Position numbers and translations under genes: made by a program
Origin: Halopseudomonas xinjiangensis
GTDB taxonomy: Bacteria; Pseudomonadota; Gammaproteobacteria; Pseudomonadales; Pseudomonadaceae
Assembly: GCA_011050525.1 (NCBI GenBank)
Contig: DRFO01000005.1
Coordinates: forward strand, 1-37,888
DNA: 37,888 bases
Reading direction: 5' to 3'
Notes under the pieces: model-generated
What the model saw: only the letters and a program-made list of their open reading frames with translations
Told to the model about the DNA's origin: nothing
The model's database searches: none
Shown here: positions 1 through 7,549 of the stretch, piece by piece
How the letters are laid out: each line of letters starts with the position of its first letter
How positions within the stretch are numbered: the stretch's first letter is position 1

Positions 1-73
1 GAACCGGCACACCGTTCTCGGCTTGCTTCAGGATTGCCAGAATCTGGCTGTCGGTAAAACGTGATGTTTTCAT
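1..73 (-). CDS. IS3-family transposase OrfA, N-terminal fragment (cut by window edge)
   Basis: Reading the minus strand from the ATG at 73-71 gives 24 codons beginning MKTSRFTDSQILAILKQAEN. This is the typical start of the OrfA (HTH_Tnp_1/InsE-like) protein of IS3-family elements; OrfA supplies the DNA-binding half of an OrfAB transposase made by frameshifting. A Shine-Dalgarno-like AGGGAG lies about 7 nt upstream of the start. The rest of the element lies outside the window, so completeness and subgroup cannot be judged. The element end should lie somewhere between about 100 and 140, but I could not identify its inverted repeat with confidence. Confidence 0.8.
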   Translation of the reverse strand, partial: MKTSRFTDSQILAILKQAENGVPV

Positions 74-139
74 GCAGAATCTCCCTGCAAATAGCTTACG
101 GAAAATTCTACTTCTGATCACCGCTGTTTTTCGGGGGGA

Positions 140-211
140 TTACCGAGGGACCTCAATGCTGGCAATGTTGCCGTAGAAGCAAATTGCGCCGTTCCTGCGC
201 TGGTCGCTCAT
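140..211 (-). pseudogene. Short divergent ORF (23 codons) between the IS end and the XRE operator, possibly a truncated gene start
   Basis: On the minus strand an AAGGAG ribosome site at 215-220 precedes an ATG at 211. The frame reads MSDQRRNGAICFYGNIASIE and ends in TAA at 140-142, close to where the IS3-type element should begin. The ORF points away from the XRE gene and starts only 15 bp from the CTATAG operator, so it sits where a co-regulated divergent gene would be. I infer, but cannot prove, that the insertion removed the rest of that gene. It could also be a chance ORF. I do not recognise the peptide. Confidence 0.3.
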
Positions 212-225
212 ACTCTCCTTGAATA

Positions 226-246
226 CTATAGATTGTAGCTCTATAG
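226..246. promoter_or_regulatory. Operator-like site CTATAG-N9-CTATAG upstream of the XRE gene
   Basis: Two copies of the self-complementary hexamer CTATAG lie at 226-231 and 241-246, 15 bp apart, with TGTAGC in the spacer. They are 40 bp upstream of the XRE-type gene. The same arrangement recurs at 1076-1096 with 18 of 21 positions identical. Small XRE controller (C) proteins of restriction-modification systems bind this general kind of duplicated palindrome (C-boxes) and regulate their own gene. Binding here is inferred. Confidence 0.6.
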
Positions 247-285
247 GGTTCATTAGCGTTATCTAGACCATTTTCTGGGTGGAAA

Positions 286-564
286 ATGGATCTCAAACAA
301 TCTTTTGGCGTCGCACTGCGGCAATTACGAGTTAAGAGAAAGCTCTCCCAGGAGGAATTTTCAGACGTGAGCAGCAGGACCTACATGAGCACGCTTGAGC
401 GTGGAATGAAGTCGCCAACCATCGACAAAATTGAACAGATTTCTCAGGTGTTGGAAGTCCATCCAGTATCAGTAATGGTCGCCACGTATCTGGAGGCAGA
501 GCCCGGCATGACGATAGAGGCCCTCTTTGAACGCATCAAATCGGATCTCGATATTGAGGAGTAA
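286..564 (+). CDS. Small XRE-family HTH regulator, controller-protein-like
   Basis: This 92-residue protein is nearly all one Cro/C1-type helix-turn-helix domain, from about residue 6 (FGVALRQLRVKRKLSQEEF) through the recognition helix SSRTYMSTLERGMKSP and the DKIEQISQVLEVHP segment. The last 25 residues are acidic. Size and architecture fit restriction-modification controller (C) proteins and small phage- or toxin-linked repressors. The duplicated CTATAG palindrome lies just upstream, which suggests autoregulation, and a second copy precedes the convergent gene at 608-1051. No methyltransferase or endonuclease gene is visible, so if it is a C protein its original partners are missing or outside the window. 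The start ATG at 286 has only a weak GGTGGA ribosome site 5 nt upstream. Confidence 0.8.
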   Translation: MDLKQSFGVALRQLRVKRKLSQEEFSDVSSRTYMSTLERGMKSPTIDKIEQISQVLEVHPVSVMVATYLEAEPGMTIEALFERIKSDLDIEE

Positions 565-607
565 GGAAACCTTTTCAACATCCTCAAGCTATAAAACTGC
601 TTAGCGG

Positions 608-1051
608 TCACGGATGCTGATACAGCAGGTCTGATCGGTTACCCACGACCGATGACATTACAGGAGTAAAACAGTAAACCCTGCCGTCTTCTAGTTCGCA
701 CCTGAGATTGAAACAGGAATATCCTGCCAGGTATCCGGTTTCAGCTGAGACCTTGTTTAGGGTCACCACTTCCTTGAAATCTGAAACCTTGGGCGAGTCA
801 GACTTTATAAAACCGATGCTGTCGAGTATCGCCTTGTCCAGCTCTGCGATGGATTTCAGTTGATTGATGAACTCCGCCACTCCACGGAGCCTCTTGTGAA
901 CAGTCAACCATCCGCCTTCTACTTCAGCCGGTTCCGAGTGAGTGGTATAGAATCTGACTTCCGCTAGAATTTCCGTGAAGACAGGGGCGAGAGTGTTTTC
1001 GAGCTGCTCAGACTCTGACTCTTGCCTGTCGAATATTTGCAGTACATACAT
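608..1051 (-). CDS. Hypothetical protein, probably co-regulated with the XRE gene
   Basis: A 147-residue protein that I do not recognise. It has no signal peptide or membrane segment, is acidic in its first third (EESEQLENTLAP-type composition), and has two cysteines in a SCFNLRCELEDGR segment that looks like a beta hairpin. The ATG at 1051 is preceded by a purine-rich GAGAGAGA ribosome site about 6 nt away. Its stop is 43 bp from the stop of the convergent XRE gene. The CTATAG-N9-CTATAG site lies 25 bp upstream of its ATG, over the expected promoter, so the XRE protein probably controls it. It could be an immunity, toxin or defence-associated partner; the sequence alone does not say. Confidence 0.65.
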   Translation of the reverse strand: MYVLQIFDRQESESEQLENTLAPVFTEILAEVRFYTTHSEPAEVEGGWLTVHKRLRGVAEFINQLKSIAELDKAILDSIGFIKSDSPKVSDFKEVVTLNKVSAETGYLAGYSCFNLRCELEDGRVYCFTPVMSSVVGNRSDLLYQHP

Positions 1052-1075
1052 TATTATCTCTCTCTCGAGCGAGCT

Positions 1076-1096
1076 CTATAGTGTGTAGCCCTATAG
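1076..1096. promoter_or_regulatory. Second CTATAG-N9-CTATAG operator-like site, upstream of the 147-residue protein gene
   Basis: CTATAG at 1076-1081 and at 1091-1096 has the same 15-bp repeat distance and the same TGTAGC core spacer as the site at 226-246. It lies between the minus-strand start at 1051 and the intergenic space before exaA/pedH. Matched copies in front of two facing genes argue for a shared regulator rather than chance. Confidence 0.6.
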
Positions 1097-1170
1097 TATT
1101 CGCCCCGACCTGTTAACGCGAATCTATAAAGAAGATTTCCATTAGACGGCTTTCATTGTTTTTATGGAAT

Positions 1171-1195
1171 GAAAAGGGCCTGCTAGCAGGCCCTT
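1171..1195 (-). terminator. Rho-independent terminator of pedH
   Basis: A perfect 22-bp palindrome (AAGGGCCTGC and its complement, 1174-1195) lies 26 bp beyond the pedH stop. On the minus strand the stem is followed by TTTTC, the usual terminator layout. Confidence 0.8.
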
Positions 1196-1221
1196 CCTTT
1201 CTTGCTGGTCAATCCATCAGA

Positions 1222-2994
1222 TCAACGATTGGCTACCGGAGTGGGTTTCGGTATTTTAAATGTCCAGAGCATACCGCCCTGGTTGAAGTCCTTGACGATC
1301 TCGGCAACTTGGCCGCCCCACAAGGGTACCGCCCCGCCCCAGCCAGACAGCACAGATACGTACTGTTCGCCATCCATATCCCAGGTAACCGGATTACCAA
1401 TCACGCCTGAACCAGTGTTGAACTCCCACAGCTTCTCGCCATTCTTGGCATTGAAGGCCATCAGGTAACCTTCCGGGTTGCCGGTAAAGACCAGGTTGCC
1501 TTTGGTGCTCAGTACACCGCCCCAGAGTGGCGCCGGATTTTTCACGCGCCAGACTTCCTTGCCGGTTTTGGGATCCATGGCCCTGAGTACGCCAATGTAG
1601 TCGTCGTGGATGGGTTTGATGGTGAAGCCTGCGCCCAGGTAGGCCGCGCCTTTCTTGTAGGCCGTGCTTTCGTTCCAGATATCCATACCCCATTCGTTGG
1701 AAGGCACGTAGAACAGGCCGGTATCCTGACTGTAAGCCATGGGCTGCCAGTTCTTGCCTCCAAGGAAGGCAGGCGCGGCGTAAACCGTTTTCCCCTGGTC
1801 ACCGGATTCGGTTGGCGCGCCCGGGCGGTGATCCTCGCTGTAGATAGGCCGGCCGTTCGTGTCCAGCCCCTTGGCCCAGGTGATGGTGTCTACAAACGGG
1901 AAGCCACGGATGAACTTGCCGTTGGTGCGGTCCAGTACATAGAAAAAGCCATTGCGGTCAGCGGTCGCGGCGGCTTTGATCTCCTTGTTACCTTCCTTAT
2001 AGTTGAAGGACACCAACTCGTTTACACCGTCGTAGTCCCAGCCATCGTTCGGGGTGGTCTGGAAGTGCCATGTGATCGTGCCGTCATCCGGGTTGAGTGC
2101 CAGGCGTGACGAGCTGTAGAGGTTGTCGCCCTTACGCATGTGCGAATTCCAGGGCGCGGGGTTGCCGGTACCGAATAGCAGCAGGTTGGTCTCAGGGTCG
2201 TAAAAGCCACCTAGCCAAGGTGCGCCACCACCGGTTTTCCACAGGTCGCCTGGCCAGGTCTTATTGGCTTCGCCACCGGAAATACCCGCTTCGATGGCTT
2301 TACCGTCCTTGTAGGTATAGCCCATGTGGCCTTCAATAGTCGGGCGTGTCCAGAGCAGTTCGCCGTTGGTTGGGTCGTAGGCTTCAATCTTGCCAACCAC
2401 ACCAAACTCACCGCCGGAGACGCCGGTAATCAACTTACCATTAACGATCAAGGGTGCGGCAGTAATGGCATATCCGGCCTTGTAGTCGGCCACTGTCTTG
2501 CGCCAGACCACTTTCCCGGTGTCTTTGTGCAGAGCCACGAGTTTTGCATCCAGGGTGCCGAAAATCACCAGATCATCGATCAGCGCCACACCTCGATTGA
2601 TTACGTCACAACAGGGCATGATGCCGTCCGGCAGGCGCGCATCGTATTGCCAAAGCTTCTTGCCAGTGCGCGCGTCGACGGCAAAAACTCGTGAGTAGGA
2701 ACCGGTGATATACATCACGCCATCCTTGATCATCGGCTGTGCTTGCTGGCCACGCTGTTTTTCCCCACCTAGCGAGAACGCCCATGCGGGCTGCAACTGA
2801 TCGACGTTGGTGTCGTTTACCATGGTCAATGGGCTGTAGCGCTGGCCCTGTGTACCCATTCCGTAGGAGACGATGGAGTCGGTGGTGGTCGCGTCATTGT
2901 TGATGTCGTCATAGGTGACGCCGGCGACAGCCAAACCGGAAAAACTCATGGCGGCTACCAGCGCGGTCAGGACGAAGGGTGAGCGGTGTGTCAT
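1222..2994 (-). CDS. pedH: PQQ-dependent alcohol dehydrogenase, lanthanide type (PedH-like)
   Basis: A periplasmic quinoprotein that oxidises primary alcohols (ethanol, 2-phenylethanol and similar) to aldehydes and passes electrons to a cytochrome c. The chosen start, ATG at 2994, has GAGG 8 nt upstream and is followed directly by a signal peptide ([15 protein letters not shown]); 590 residues is normal for the family. Visible motifs: the adjacent cysteine pair C128-C129 that forms the disulfide ring over PQQ, metal ligands E196 and N278 (TGNPAPWN), and catalytic D320 in WDYDGVNE. Asp322, two residues after the catalytic Asp, is the extra acidic ligand that marks lanthanide-dependent enzymes such as P. 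putida PedH and XoxF. The second copy in this window has Ser there. The gene has its own promoter region between the pedG terminator and 2995. Confidence 0.93.
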   Translation of the reverse strand: MTHRSPFVLTALVAAMSFSGLAVAGVTYDDINNDATTTDSIVSYGMGTQGQRYSPLTMVNDTNVDQLQPAWAFSLGGEKQRGQQAQPMIKDGVMYITGSYSRVFAVDARTGKKLWQYDARLPDGIMPCCDVINRGVALIDDLVIFGTLDAKLVALHKDTGKVVWRKTVADYKAGYAITAAPLIVNGKLITGVSGGEFGVVGKIEAYDPTNGELLWTRPTIEGHMGYTYKDGKAIEAGISGGEANKTWPGDLWKTGGGAPWLGGFYDPETNLLLFGTGNPAPWNSHMRKGDNLYSSSRLALNPDDGTITWHFQTTPNDGWDYDGVNELVSFNYKEGNKEIKAAATADRNGFFYVLDRTNGKFIRGFPFVDTITWAKGLDTNGRPIYSEDHRPGAPTESGDQGKTVYAAPAFLGGKNWQPMAYSQDTGLFYVPSNEWGMDIWNESTAYKKGAAYLGAGFTIKPIHDDYIGVLRAMDPKTGKEVWRVKNPAPLWGGVLSTKGNLVFTGNPEGYLMAFNAKNGEKLWEFNTGSGVIGNPVTWDMDGEQYVSVLSGWGGAVPLWGGQVAEIVKDFNQGGMLWTFKIPKPTPVANR

Positions 2995-3044
2995 TGCTGC
3001 TACCTCAGAGATGTATTGTTGTGTTGGTCGAGTCAGCGAAGAAC

Positions 3045-3059
3045 CGGGAAATTTTCCCG
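3045..3059. promoter_or_regulatory. Perfect palindrome in the pedH leader
   Basis: CGGGAAA-T-TTTCCCG is an exact inverted repeat about 50 bp upstream of the pedH start, between the TTGGTA-type box and the ribosome site. It may be an operator or a small leader hairpin. Nothing as perfect was seen upstream of pedE, so it is a candidate for pedH-specific control. Confidence 0.35.
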
Positions 3060-3115
3060 CCTCAGGCATTGATTCTTCGCCGCTGAGACCAGAGCAACAA
3101 TCCAACCCAGGGGTT

Positions 3116-3143
3116 ATTTAGCTCATCACTTGGTAGCAATACC
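3116..3143. promoter_or_regulatory. ErbR-type box upstream of pedH
   Basis: The stretch ATTTAGCTCATC followed by ACTTGGTAGCAATACC resembles the box found upstream of pedF/pedE, pedC, erbR and exaC: an ATTTA(G/C) arm, then TTGGTA. The arm spacing is about 3 bp longer than in the others. Regulator identity is inferred. Confidence 0.45.
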
Positions 3144-3155
3144 CTGATGCCGGGC

Positions 3156-3196
3156 AAAAAAAATCCGGTTTGCACAGTAGGCATCGTGCAAACCGG
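3156..3196 (-). terminator. Rho-independent terminator after pedG
   Basis: An 11-bp perfect stem (CCGGTTTGCAC at 3165-3175 pairing with 3186-3196) is followed, on the minus strand, by a run of eight T. It separates the pedF-pedG transcript from pedH. Confidence 0.9.
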
Positions 3197-3212
3197 CAAA
3201 CATGAAACGGTA

Positions 3213-4109
3213 TCAGATGTCGGTGTAGTAGCTCGGCAGCATGTAACGCAAACCATAGTCTGCATATAGTGCGGCCATGCGCCCGTCCAGCACCATTGCT
3301 TCGGCTATATCACCCAGCGCGTAGGCCAGTTGCCGGTTGGAGTCGTGCACGGCCATGCCCAGATCCCAGACCTGTTTGCCCATATTAGGGTAGGCGTTTT
3401 CGGTCAGTTGCATACCGGCATCGGCATGCTCAGCTAGCAGCCAGTCAATCTCGGCCTGGGTACCCATAACGGCATGCACTTCACCGGTCTCCATCGCGGC
3501 AAAGGCCTGGCCAAGGTTGCGATAGTGGCGAGTCATCTTGCTCAACTGGCCGTTCATGACGCTGGCCAAGTAGAACGCGGGAATGGAGTCTTCCTCAACG
3601 CCGACCGGGTGGTATTGAAAGATCGCAATGCTGGGCACCGCGTCTATCTTTCGCGGGTCATAGGCGGCTTGCCAGCGCTCCTGCTGGTAGGGACCGAACA
3701 TGTGAATCAATTCGTGCGCGGGCAGCCCCAAATCGTCACGCATGTTGCTGTACGCTTTATCGTTGGGCGCACGCAACATGACATCGGCGATCTGGCCTGG
3801 GCGCAAATAGTGACCTTTCCACAGGTGATTCCGCAGGTCTCCGTCGAAGTTTTCATCGGGCGTCATCCATTGCAGCCTCAGCTCTACACCCAGCTCTGCC
3901 GCCAGCGCTTTGGCCAGCTCGACGTCGACGCCTCTGGGCTGGCCATCCTGCATGAAGCTGTAGGGGGGATAGTTTTCGTAGACCGCCACCTTAAGGTATC
4001 CCGACTCGATGATTTCATCATGGTCGCGGATATGGGTAATGTTGAACGCCTGCACCGGCATCGCCAGCAACAAGCAGCAGCACAACCCGATAACGCGCAG
4101 GCTGAGCAT
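3213..4109 (-). CDS. pedG: Quinoprotein-associated periplasmic binding protein (PedG/MxaJ-XoxJ-like)
   Basis: A 298-residue secreted protein with an N-terminal signal peptide (VIGLCCCLLLAMPVQA) and a type II solute-binding fold: LKVAVYENYPPYSF, then RGVDVELAKALAAELGVELRL, and a second lobe around GEVHAVMGTQAEIDWLL. It belongs to the family of substrate-binding-like proteins encoded beside PQQ alcohol dehydrogenases (MxaJ, XoxJ). Those are thought to help assemble or activate the dehydrogenase or its cytochrome rather than to feed a transporter. It begins 3 bp after the cytochrome stop, so the two are co-transcribed and probably translationally coupled. The terminator downstream ends this unit. 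Its exact role, including any lanthanide handling, is unproven. Confidence 0.85.
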   Translation of the reverse strand: MLSLRVIGLCCCLLLAMPVQAFNITHIRDHDEIIESGYLKVAVYENYPPYSFMQDGQPRGVDVELAKALAAELGVELRLQWMTPDENFDGDLRNHLWKGHYLRPGQIADVMLRAPNDKAYSNMRDDLGLPAHELIHMFGPYQQERWQAAYDPRKIDAVPSIAIFQYHPVGVEEDSIPAFYLASVMNGQLSKMTRHYRNLGQAFAAMETGEVHAVMGTQAEIDWLLAEHADAGMQLTENAYPNMGKQVWDLGMAVHDSNRQLAYALGDIAEAMVLDGRMAALYADYGLRYMLPSYYTDI

Positions 4110-4112
4110 GCT

Positions 4113-4547
4113 TTACTGCTCGACTGCGACAGTTTCCAGCCAGGTACGGATGGCCCACAATGCCTCCTGGCTGAGGACGTCGCCCATGCGTGGCATATAC
4201 ACCCGCCCATCGCGCACCGCGCCATTGACGACTCGTTCCTTATACCATTCATCACCGAATTCGCCGACCTCCAGCTCGCGCAAGTCTGGTGTCATACCGC
4301 CCGAAATGGCCTCCAGCCCATGACAAGCGGCGCAGTTCTGGTTGTAGGCAGAGGCGCCGATTTTCGCCGCCAGATCATGCTGTGGATGATCGCGATAGGG
4401 GTTGGTCTCTAGCCATTCGTCACCCAACTTTTCCAGGTCCTTGGTATCCACCGACTGGGGCGTGACATTGCCGTGGGCCAACGCCTGGCCTGTCGCCAGC
4501 AATAGTCCCAAAGCGCTTATCTTCAGTGCCTGCTTGAAATACCTCAT
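4113..4547 (-). CDS. exaB: Cytochrome c550, electron acceptor of the quinoprotein alcohol dehydrogenases
   Basis: A 144-residue periplasmic class I c-type cytochrome, the first electron acceptor for PedE/PedH (ExaB in P. aeruginosa, PedF in P. putida). The ATG at 4547 has AGAGGTGAG just upstream and opens a signal peptide ending near GQALAHG. The single haem site is CAACH within NCAACHGLEAIS, and a methionine in VYMPRMGD is the likely sixth ligand. An in-frame upstream start at 4583 has no ribosome site and would bury the signal peptide. It is the first gene of the exaB-pedG unit and is divergent from exaA/pedE across a 377-bp intergenic region. Confidence 0.92.
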   Translation of the reverse strand: MRYFKQALKISALGLLLATGQALAHGNVTPQSVDTKDLEKLGDEWLETNPYRDHPQHDLAAKIGASAYNQNCAACHGLEAISGGMTPDLRELEVGEFGDEWYKERVVNGAVRDGRVYMPRMGDVLSQEALWAIRTWLETVAVEQ

Positions 4548-4651
4548 AGGGCTCACCTCTTGGCCGTGTCCAGCACGGATCATTATTTGAATATCCGAGA
4601 TCCATGGTAGGAAGGCGCAGACCTAACCCCAATGCTGCTTTGGTGGCCGCA

Positions 4652-4676
4652 ATTTAGTTCCTTGGTAGTAGGTATT
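4652..4676. promoter_or_regulatory. ErbR-type box in the exaB/exaA divergent promoter region
   Basis: ATTTAGTTCCTTGGTAGTAG matches the shared box (ATTTA arm, TTGGTA core). It sits in the 377-bp gap (4548-4924) between the divergent cytochrome and pedE genes, 105 bp from the exaB start and about 250 bp from the exaA start. The rest of the gap holds no further recognisable feature. Confidence 0.55.
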
Positions 4677-4924
4677 TCAGCCGACCTGCGCCCGCACCTC
4701 CGCATTGGCGGTTCGTAACAAGTTCTATGCAGTGAAATGACCGAAAGCAGTGATTTCCTCCGCCCAAGGTAGCGCTCCTGTTGAGGGCGTCCCAAACGCT
4801 AGCGGGCAGGGCATATTTCCCGCAAAGACCGGGGCATTTTCCGTATCACGTGCATCAGCGACTGACCAATATGGCGACGTGGACCAGCATTGCTGCCCTC
4901 TTCCAACAACAAGGAAACACTGCC

Positions 4925-6796
4925 ATGAGAACAAGAACGCTTCCTGCTCCAAACCCCCTCGCCCAGGCGGTCAAGTGCCTGGCGATGGCCGCCAGTATTG
5001 CCCTGGCCGCGCCCCATGCTACGGCCAAGCCGGTTACCTGGGACGATATCGCAAACGATCACACCTCCACGCATAACGTCTTGCAATACGGCATGGGCAC
5101 CAACGCCCAGCGCTGGAGCCCGCTGAACCAGGTCAATAGCGACAACATCTACAAGCTGACGCCAGCATGGTCCTATTCGTTTGGCGATGAAAAGCAGCGC
5201 GGACAGGAGTCCCAAGCGATCATTCATGACGGCGTGATCTATGTGACCGGCTCCTACTCGCGGATATTTGCCCTAGACGCTAAGACCGGCGCACGCCTGT
5301 GGAGTTATGCCCACCGTCTGCCCGATGACATCCGGCCCTGCTGCGACGTCGTTAACCGCGGCGCCGCGATCTATGGCGACAATGTGTTCTTTGGCACCCT
5401 AGATGCGGGCGTGGTCGCGCTGAACAAGGACACTGGCAAGGTAGTGTGGCGTGAAAAATTCGGTGACCACCAGGCCGGTTACACCATGACGGGCGCCCCG
5501 ACCATCGTTAAAGATCAAAAATCCGGCAAGGTCATGCTTATCCATGGTTCCTCCGGCGACGAATTCGGCGTAGTGGGCAAGCTCTTCGCCCGCGATCCGG
5601 AGACTGGCAAGGAAATCTGGATGCGGCCGTTCGTTGAAGGGCATATGGGGCGCCTGAATGGCAAGGACAGCACGCCCACCGGTGACGTCAAGGCGCCTTC
5701 CTGGCCGGATGATCCGAATTCACCTACCGGCAAGGTCGAGGCCTGGAGCCAGGGCGGCGGAGCTCCCTGGCAGAGCGCCAGCTTTGATGTTGAGACCAAC
5801 ACCATCATCATTGGCGCTGGGAACCCGGCGCCCTGGAACGGCTGGGCGCGCACCGGCAAGGACGGCAAACCTGCCGACTACGACAGCCTGTATACCTCGG
5901 GCCAGGTGGGCGTTGATGCCACCACGGGCGAGGTCAAGTGGTTCTACCAGCACACGCCCAACGATGCCTGGGATTTCTCCGGCAACAACGAACTGGTGCT
6001 GTTCGATTACAAGGACAAGGCCGGCAAGACACTCAAAGCCACTGCTCACGCTGATCGTAACGGCTTCTTTTATGTCGTGGATCGCAACAACGGCAAACTG
6101 GCTAACGCCTTCCCCTTCGTCGACAACATTACCTGGGCAAGTCATATTGATTTGAAGACCGGCCGCCCAGTGGAAAACAAGGGGCAGCGCCCGGCTCGGC
6201 TGGAACCCGGCCAGGAACGTAGCGAAGCCGTCGAAGTCTCACCGCCCTTCCTTGGCGGCAAGAACTGGAACCCCATGGCCTACAGCCAGGATACCGGCCT
6301 GTTCTATGTGCCGGCCAACCACTGGAAAGAGGACTACTGGACCGAAGAGGTCAGTTACAACAAGGGCTCGGCCTACCTGGGCATGGGCTTTCGGATCAAG
6401 CGCATGTTTGATGACCATGTCGGCATCCTGCGCGCCATGAACCCCACTACCGGTAAGGTCGAGTGGGAGCACAAGGAGCCTTTGCCGCTCTGGGCCGGCG
6501 TGCTGGCGACCGCAGGCAACCTGGTGTTCACCGGAACGGGTGACGGTTACTTCAAGGCCTTTGACGCCAAAACCGGCAAGGAAGTCTGGAAGTTCCAGAC
6601 CGGCACCGGAATCATTTCGCCCCCGATCACCTGGGAAATGGACGGCGAGCAGTATATCGGTGTCACCACCGGTTACGGCGGCGCGGTTCCACTCTGGGGC
6701 GGCGAGATGGCCGAGCTGACCAAGCCTGTTGCTCAGGGCGGCTCGTTCTGGGTGTTCAAACTACCTAGCTGGGATACCAGCAGCGCCAAGCGTTGA
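4925..6796 (+). CDS. exaA: PQQ-dependent ethanol dehydrogenase, calcium type (ExaA/PedE)
   Basis: A periplasmic quinoprotein ethanol dehydrogenase of 623 residues. The ATG at 4925 has AAGGA 12 nt upstream and starts a signal peptide (CLAMAASIALAAPHATA); longer in-frame starts back to 4781 would precede it with unrelated sequence. Motifs: disulfide pair C139-C140 (IRPCCDVVNRG), Ca ligands E213 (GDEFG) and N300 (GAGNPAPW), and catalytic D350 in WDFSGNNE. Residue 352 is Ser, so the extra lanthanide ligand is absent and calcium is the expected metal. Propeller repeats with tryptophan-docking motifs run throughout, for example LDAKTGARLW and FDAKTGKEVW. It is paralogous to the pedH-like gene at 1222-2994; together they form the Ca/lanthanide pair known from P. 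putida. Confidence 0.94.
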   Translation: MRTRTLPAPNPLAQAVKCLAMAASIALAAPHATAKPVTWDDIANDHTSTHNVLQYGMGTNAQRWSPLNQVNSDNIYKLTPAWSYSFGDEKQRGQESQAIIHDGVIYVTGSYSRIFALDAKTGARLWSYAHRLPDDIRPCCDVVNRGAAIYGDNVFFGTLDAGVVALNKDTGKVVWREKFGDHQAGYTMTGAPTIVKDQKSGKVMLIHGSSGDEFGVVGKLFARDPETGKEIWMRPFVEGHMGRLNGKDSTPTGDVKAPSWPDDPNSPTGKVEAWSQGGGAPWQSASFDVETNTIIIGAGNPAPWNGWARTGKDGKPADYDSLYTSGQVGVDATTGEVKWFYQHTPNDAWDFSGNNELVLFDYKDKAGKTLKATAHADRNGFFYVVDRNNGKLANAFPFVDNITWASHIDLKTGRPVENKGQRPARLEPGQERSEAVEVSPPFLGGKNWNPMAYSQDTGLFYVPANHWKEDYWTEEVSYNKGSAYLGMGFRIKRMFDDHVGILRAMNPTTGKVEWEHKEPLPLWAGVLATAGNLVFTGTGDGYFKAFDAKTGKEVWKFQTGTGIISPPITWEMDGEQYIGVTTGYGGAVPLWGGEMAELTKPVAQGGSFWVFKLPSWDTSSAKR

Positions 6797-6824
6797 ACCA
6801 TTAACGTCTTTATCCCTTAAGGCG

Positions 6825-6843
6825 CGCCCGGCAGGACCGGGCG
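6825..6843 (+). terminator. GC-rich stem-loop after exaA (attenuator-like)
   Basis: The 7-bp stem CGCCCGG / CCGGGCG with a 5-nt loop lies between exaA and the pentapeptide-repeat gene. There is no T run, so it probably slows transcription or protects the 3' end rather than fully terminating. Confidence 0.45.
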
Positions 6844-6862
6844 TTGCCATCGGAGCTGAACA

Positions 6863-7534
6863 ATGAAATCCTTTCTTACCAGAAGCTTACTGCTTGTCGG
6901 CATCAGCGCCGGGCTGCCGCTGGCGGCACAAACCGCTGATCTCGCCGAGCAGGACATCGTTACCCTCAATGGCTGCGCACTGATGCCCGGCACACAATGT
7001 GCGGGCGTTGATCTGCGCAACGCCGATCTGCGTAATATGGATCTGCGCAAGGCCGACTTCACCGGTGCCGATCTACGTGGTGCCGACCTTCGCCACGCGC
7101 AGCTCGATCAGGCCAGGCTGGACAGCGCCAAACTGGACGGCGCCAATCTCAACCGCGCGAGCCTGCAGCAAACTGCGATGCGCGGTGTCAGCGCCATCGG
7201 TAGCAGTTTTGTCGGTTCTCAGGCCTGGAATCTGACCGCCCAGGGAGGACAATTCAAGGATGCGGATTTTACCGGGGCCAACCTGGAATTCGCCCGTTTC
7301 AGTGGTGCTAGCATGCATGGCACCATTTTGCGGGCTGCCAACCTGGAAATGGCCTGGTTACCCAAGGCAGACCTGAAAGGCGCAAACCTGCGCGATGCCA
7401 ACCTGCAGGAGTCGAAAATGAACCACGCCAACCTGGAGTCTGCCGACATGAGTGGCGCCCGGCTGCACTACGGCACCTTTCTCAACATGCACATGCGCAA
7501 CTGCACTGCCTGCCCGGTTGACTGGGAAAAGTGA
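6863..7534 (+). CDS. pedD: Secreted pentapeptide-repeat protein (PedD-like)
   Basis: A 223-residue protein with a signal peptide (LLLVGISAGLPLAAQTA) followed by a right-handed quadrilateral beta-helix of A(D/N)LXX repeats from about residue 48 to 210: VDLRNADLRNMDLRKADF, ANLNRASLQQ, ADLKGANLRDANLQ and others. Two short cysteine-bearing segments flank the helix (NGCALMPGTQCAG near the start, NCTACPVDW at the very end), so disulfide capping is possible. GGAG 8 nt upstream supports the ATG. It lies 66 bp after exaA on the same strand, as in other Pseudomonas exa/ped clusters, and is probably co-transcribed. Its function in alcohol oxidation is unknown; a periplasmic scaffold is a guess. Confidence 0.82.
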   Translation: MKSFLTRSLLLVGISAGLPLAAQTADLAEQDIVTLNGCALMPGTQCAGVDLRNADLRNMDLRKADFTGADLRGADLRHAQLDQARLDSAKLDGANLNRASLQQTAMRGVSAIGSSFVGSQAWNLTAQGGQFKDADFTGANLEFARFSGASMHGTILRAANLEMAWLPKADLKGANLRDANLQESKMNHANLESADMSGARLHYGTFLNMHMRNCTACPVDWEK

Positions 7535-7549
7535 CGAACGCTGGCGCGC

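Noticed and set aside
2995..3105. Longer N-terminus of the pedH gene (37 extra codons)
   Set aside because: It would place cytoplasmic-type sequence before the signal peptide; ATG 2994 has a clear GAGG site.
3474..4412. A 312-codon open frame opposite pedG and the cytochrome
   Set aside because: It is antisense to two well-supported genes and has no domain character; high-GC shadow frame.
4781..4924. Longer N-terminus of the exaA gene (48 extra codons)
   Set aside because: No ribosome site at 4781, and the signal peptide and AAGGA site fit ATG 4925.
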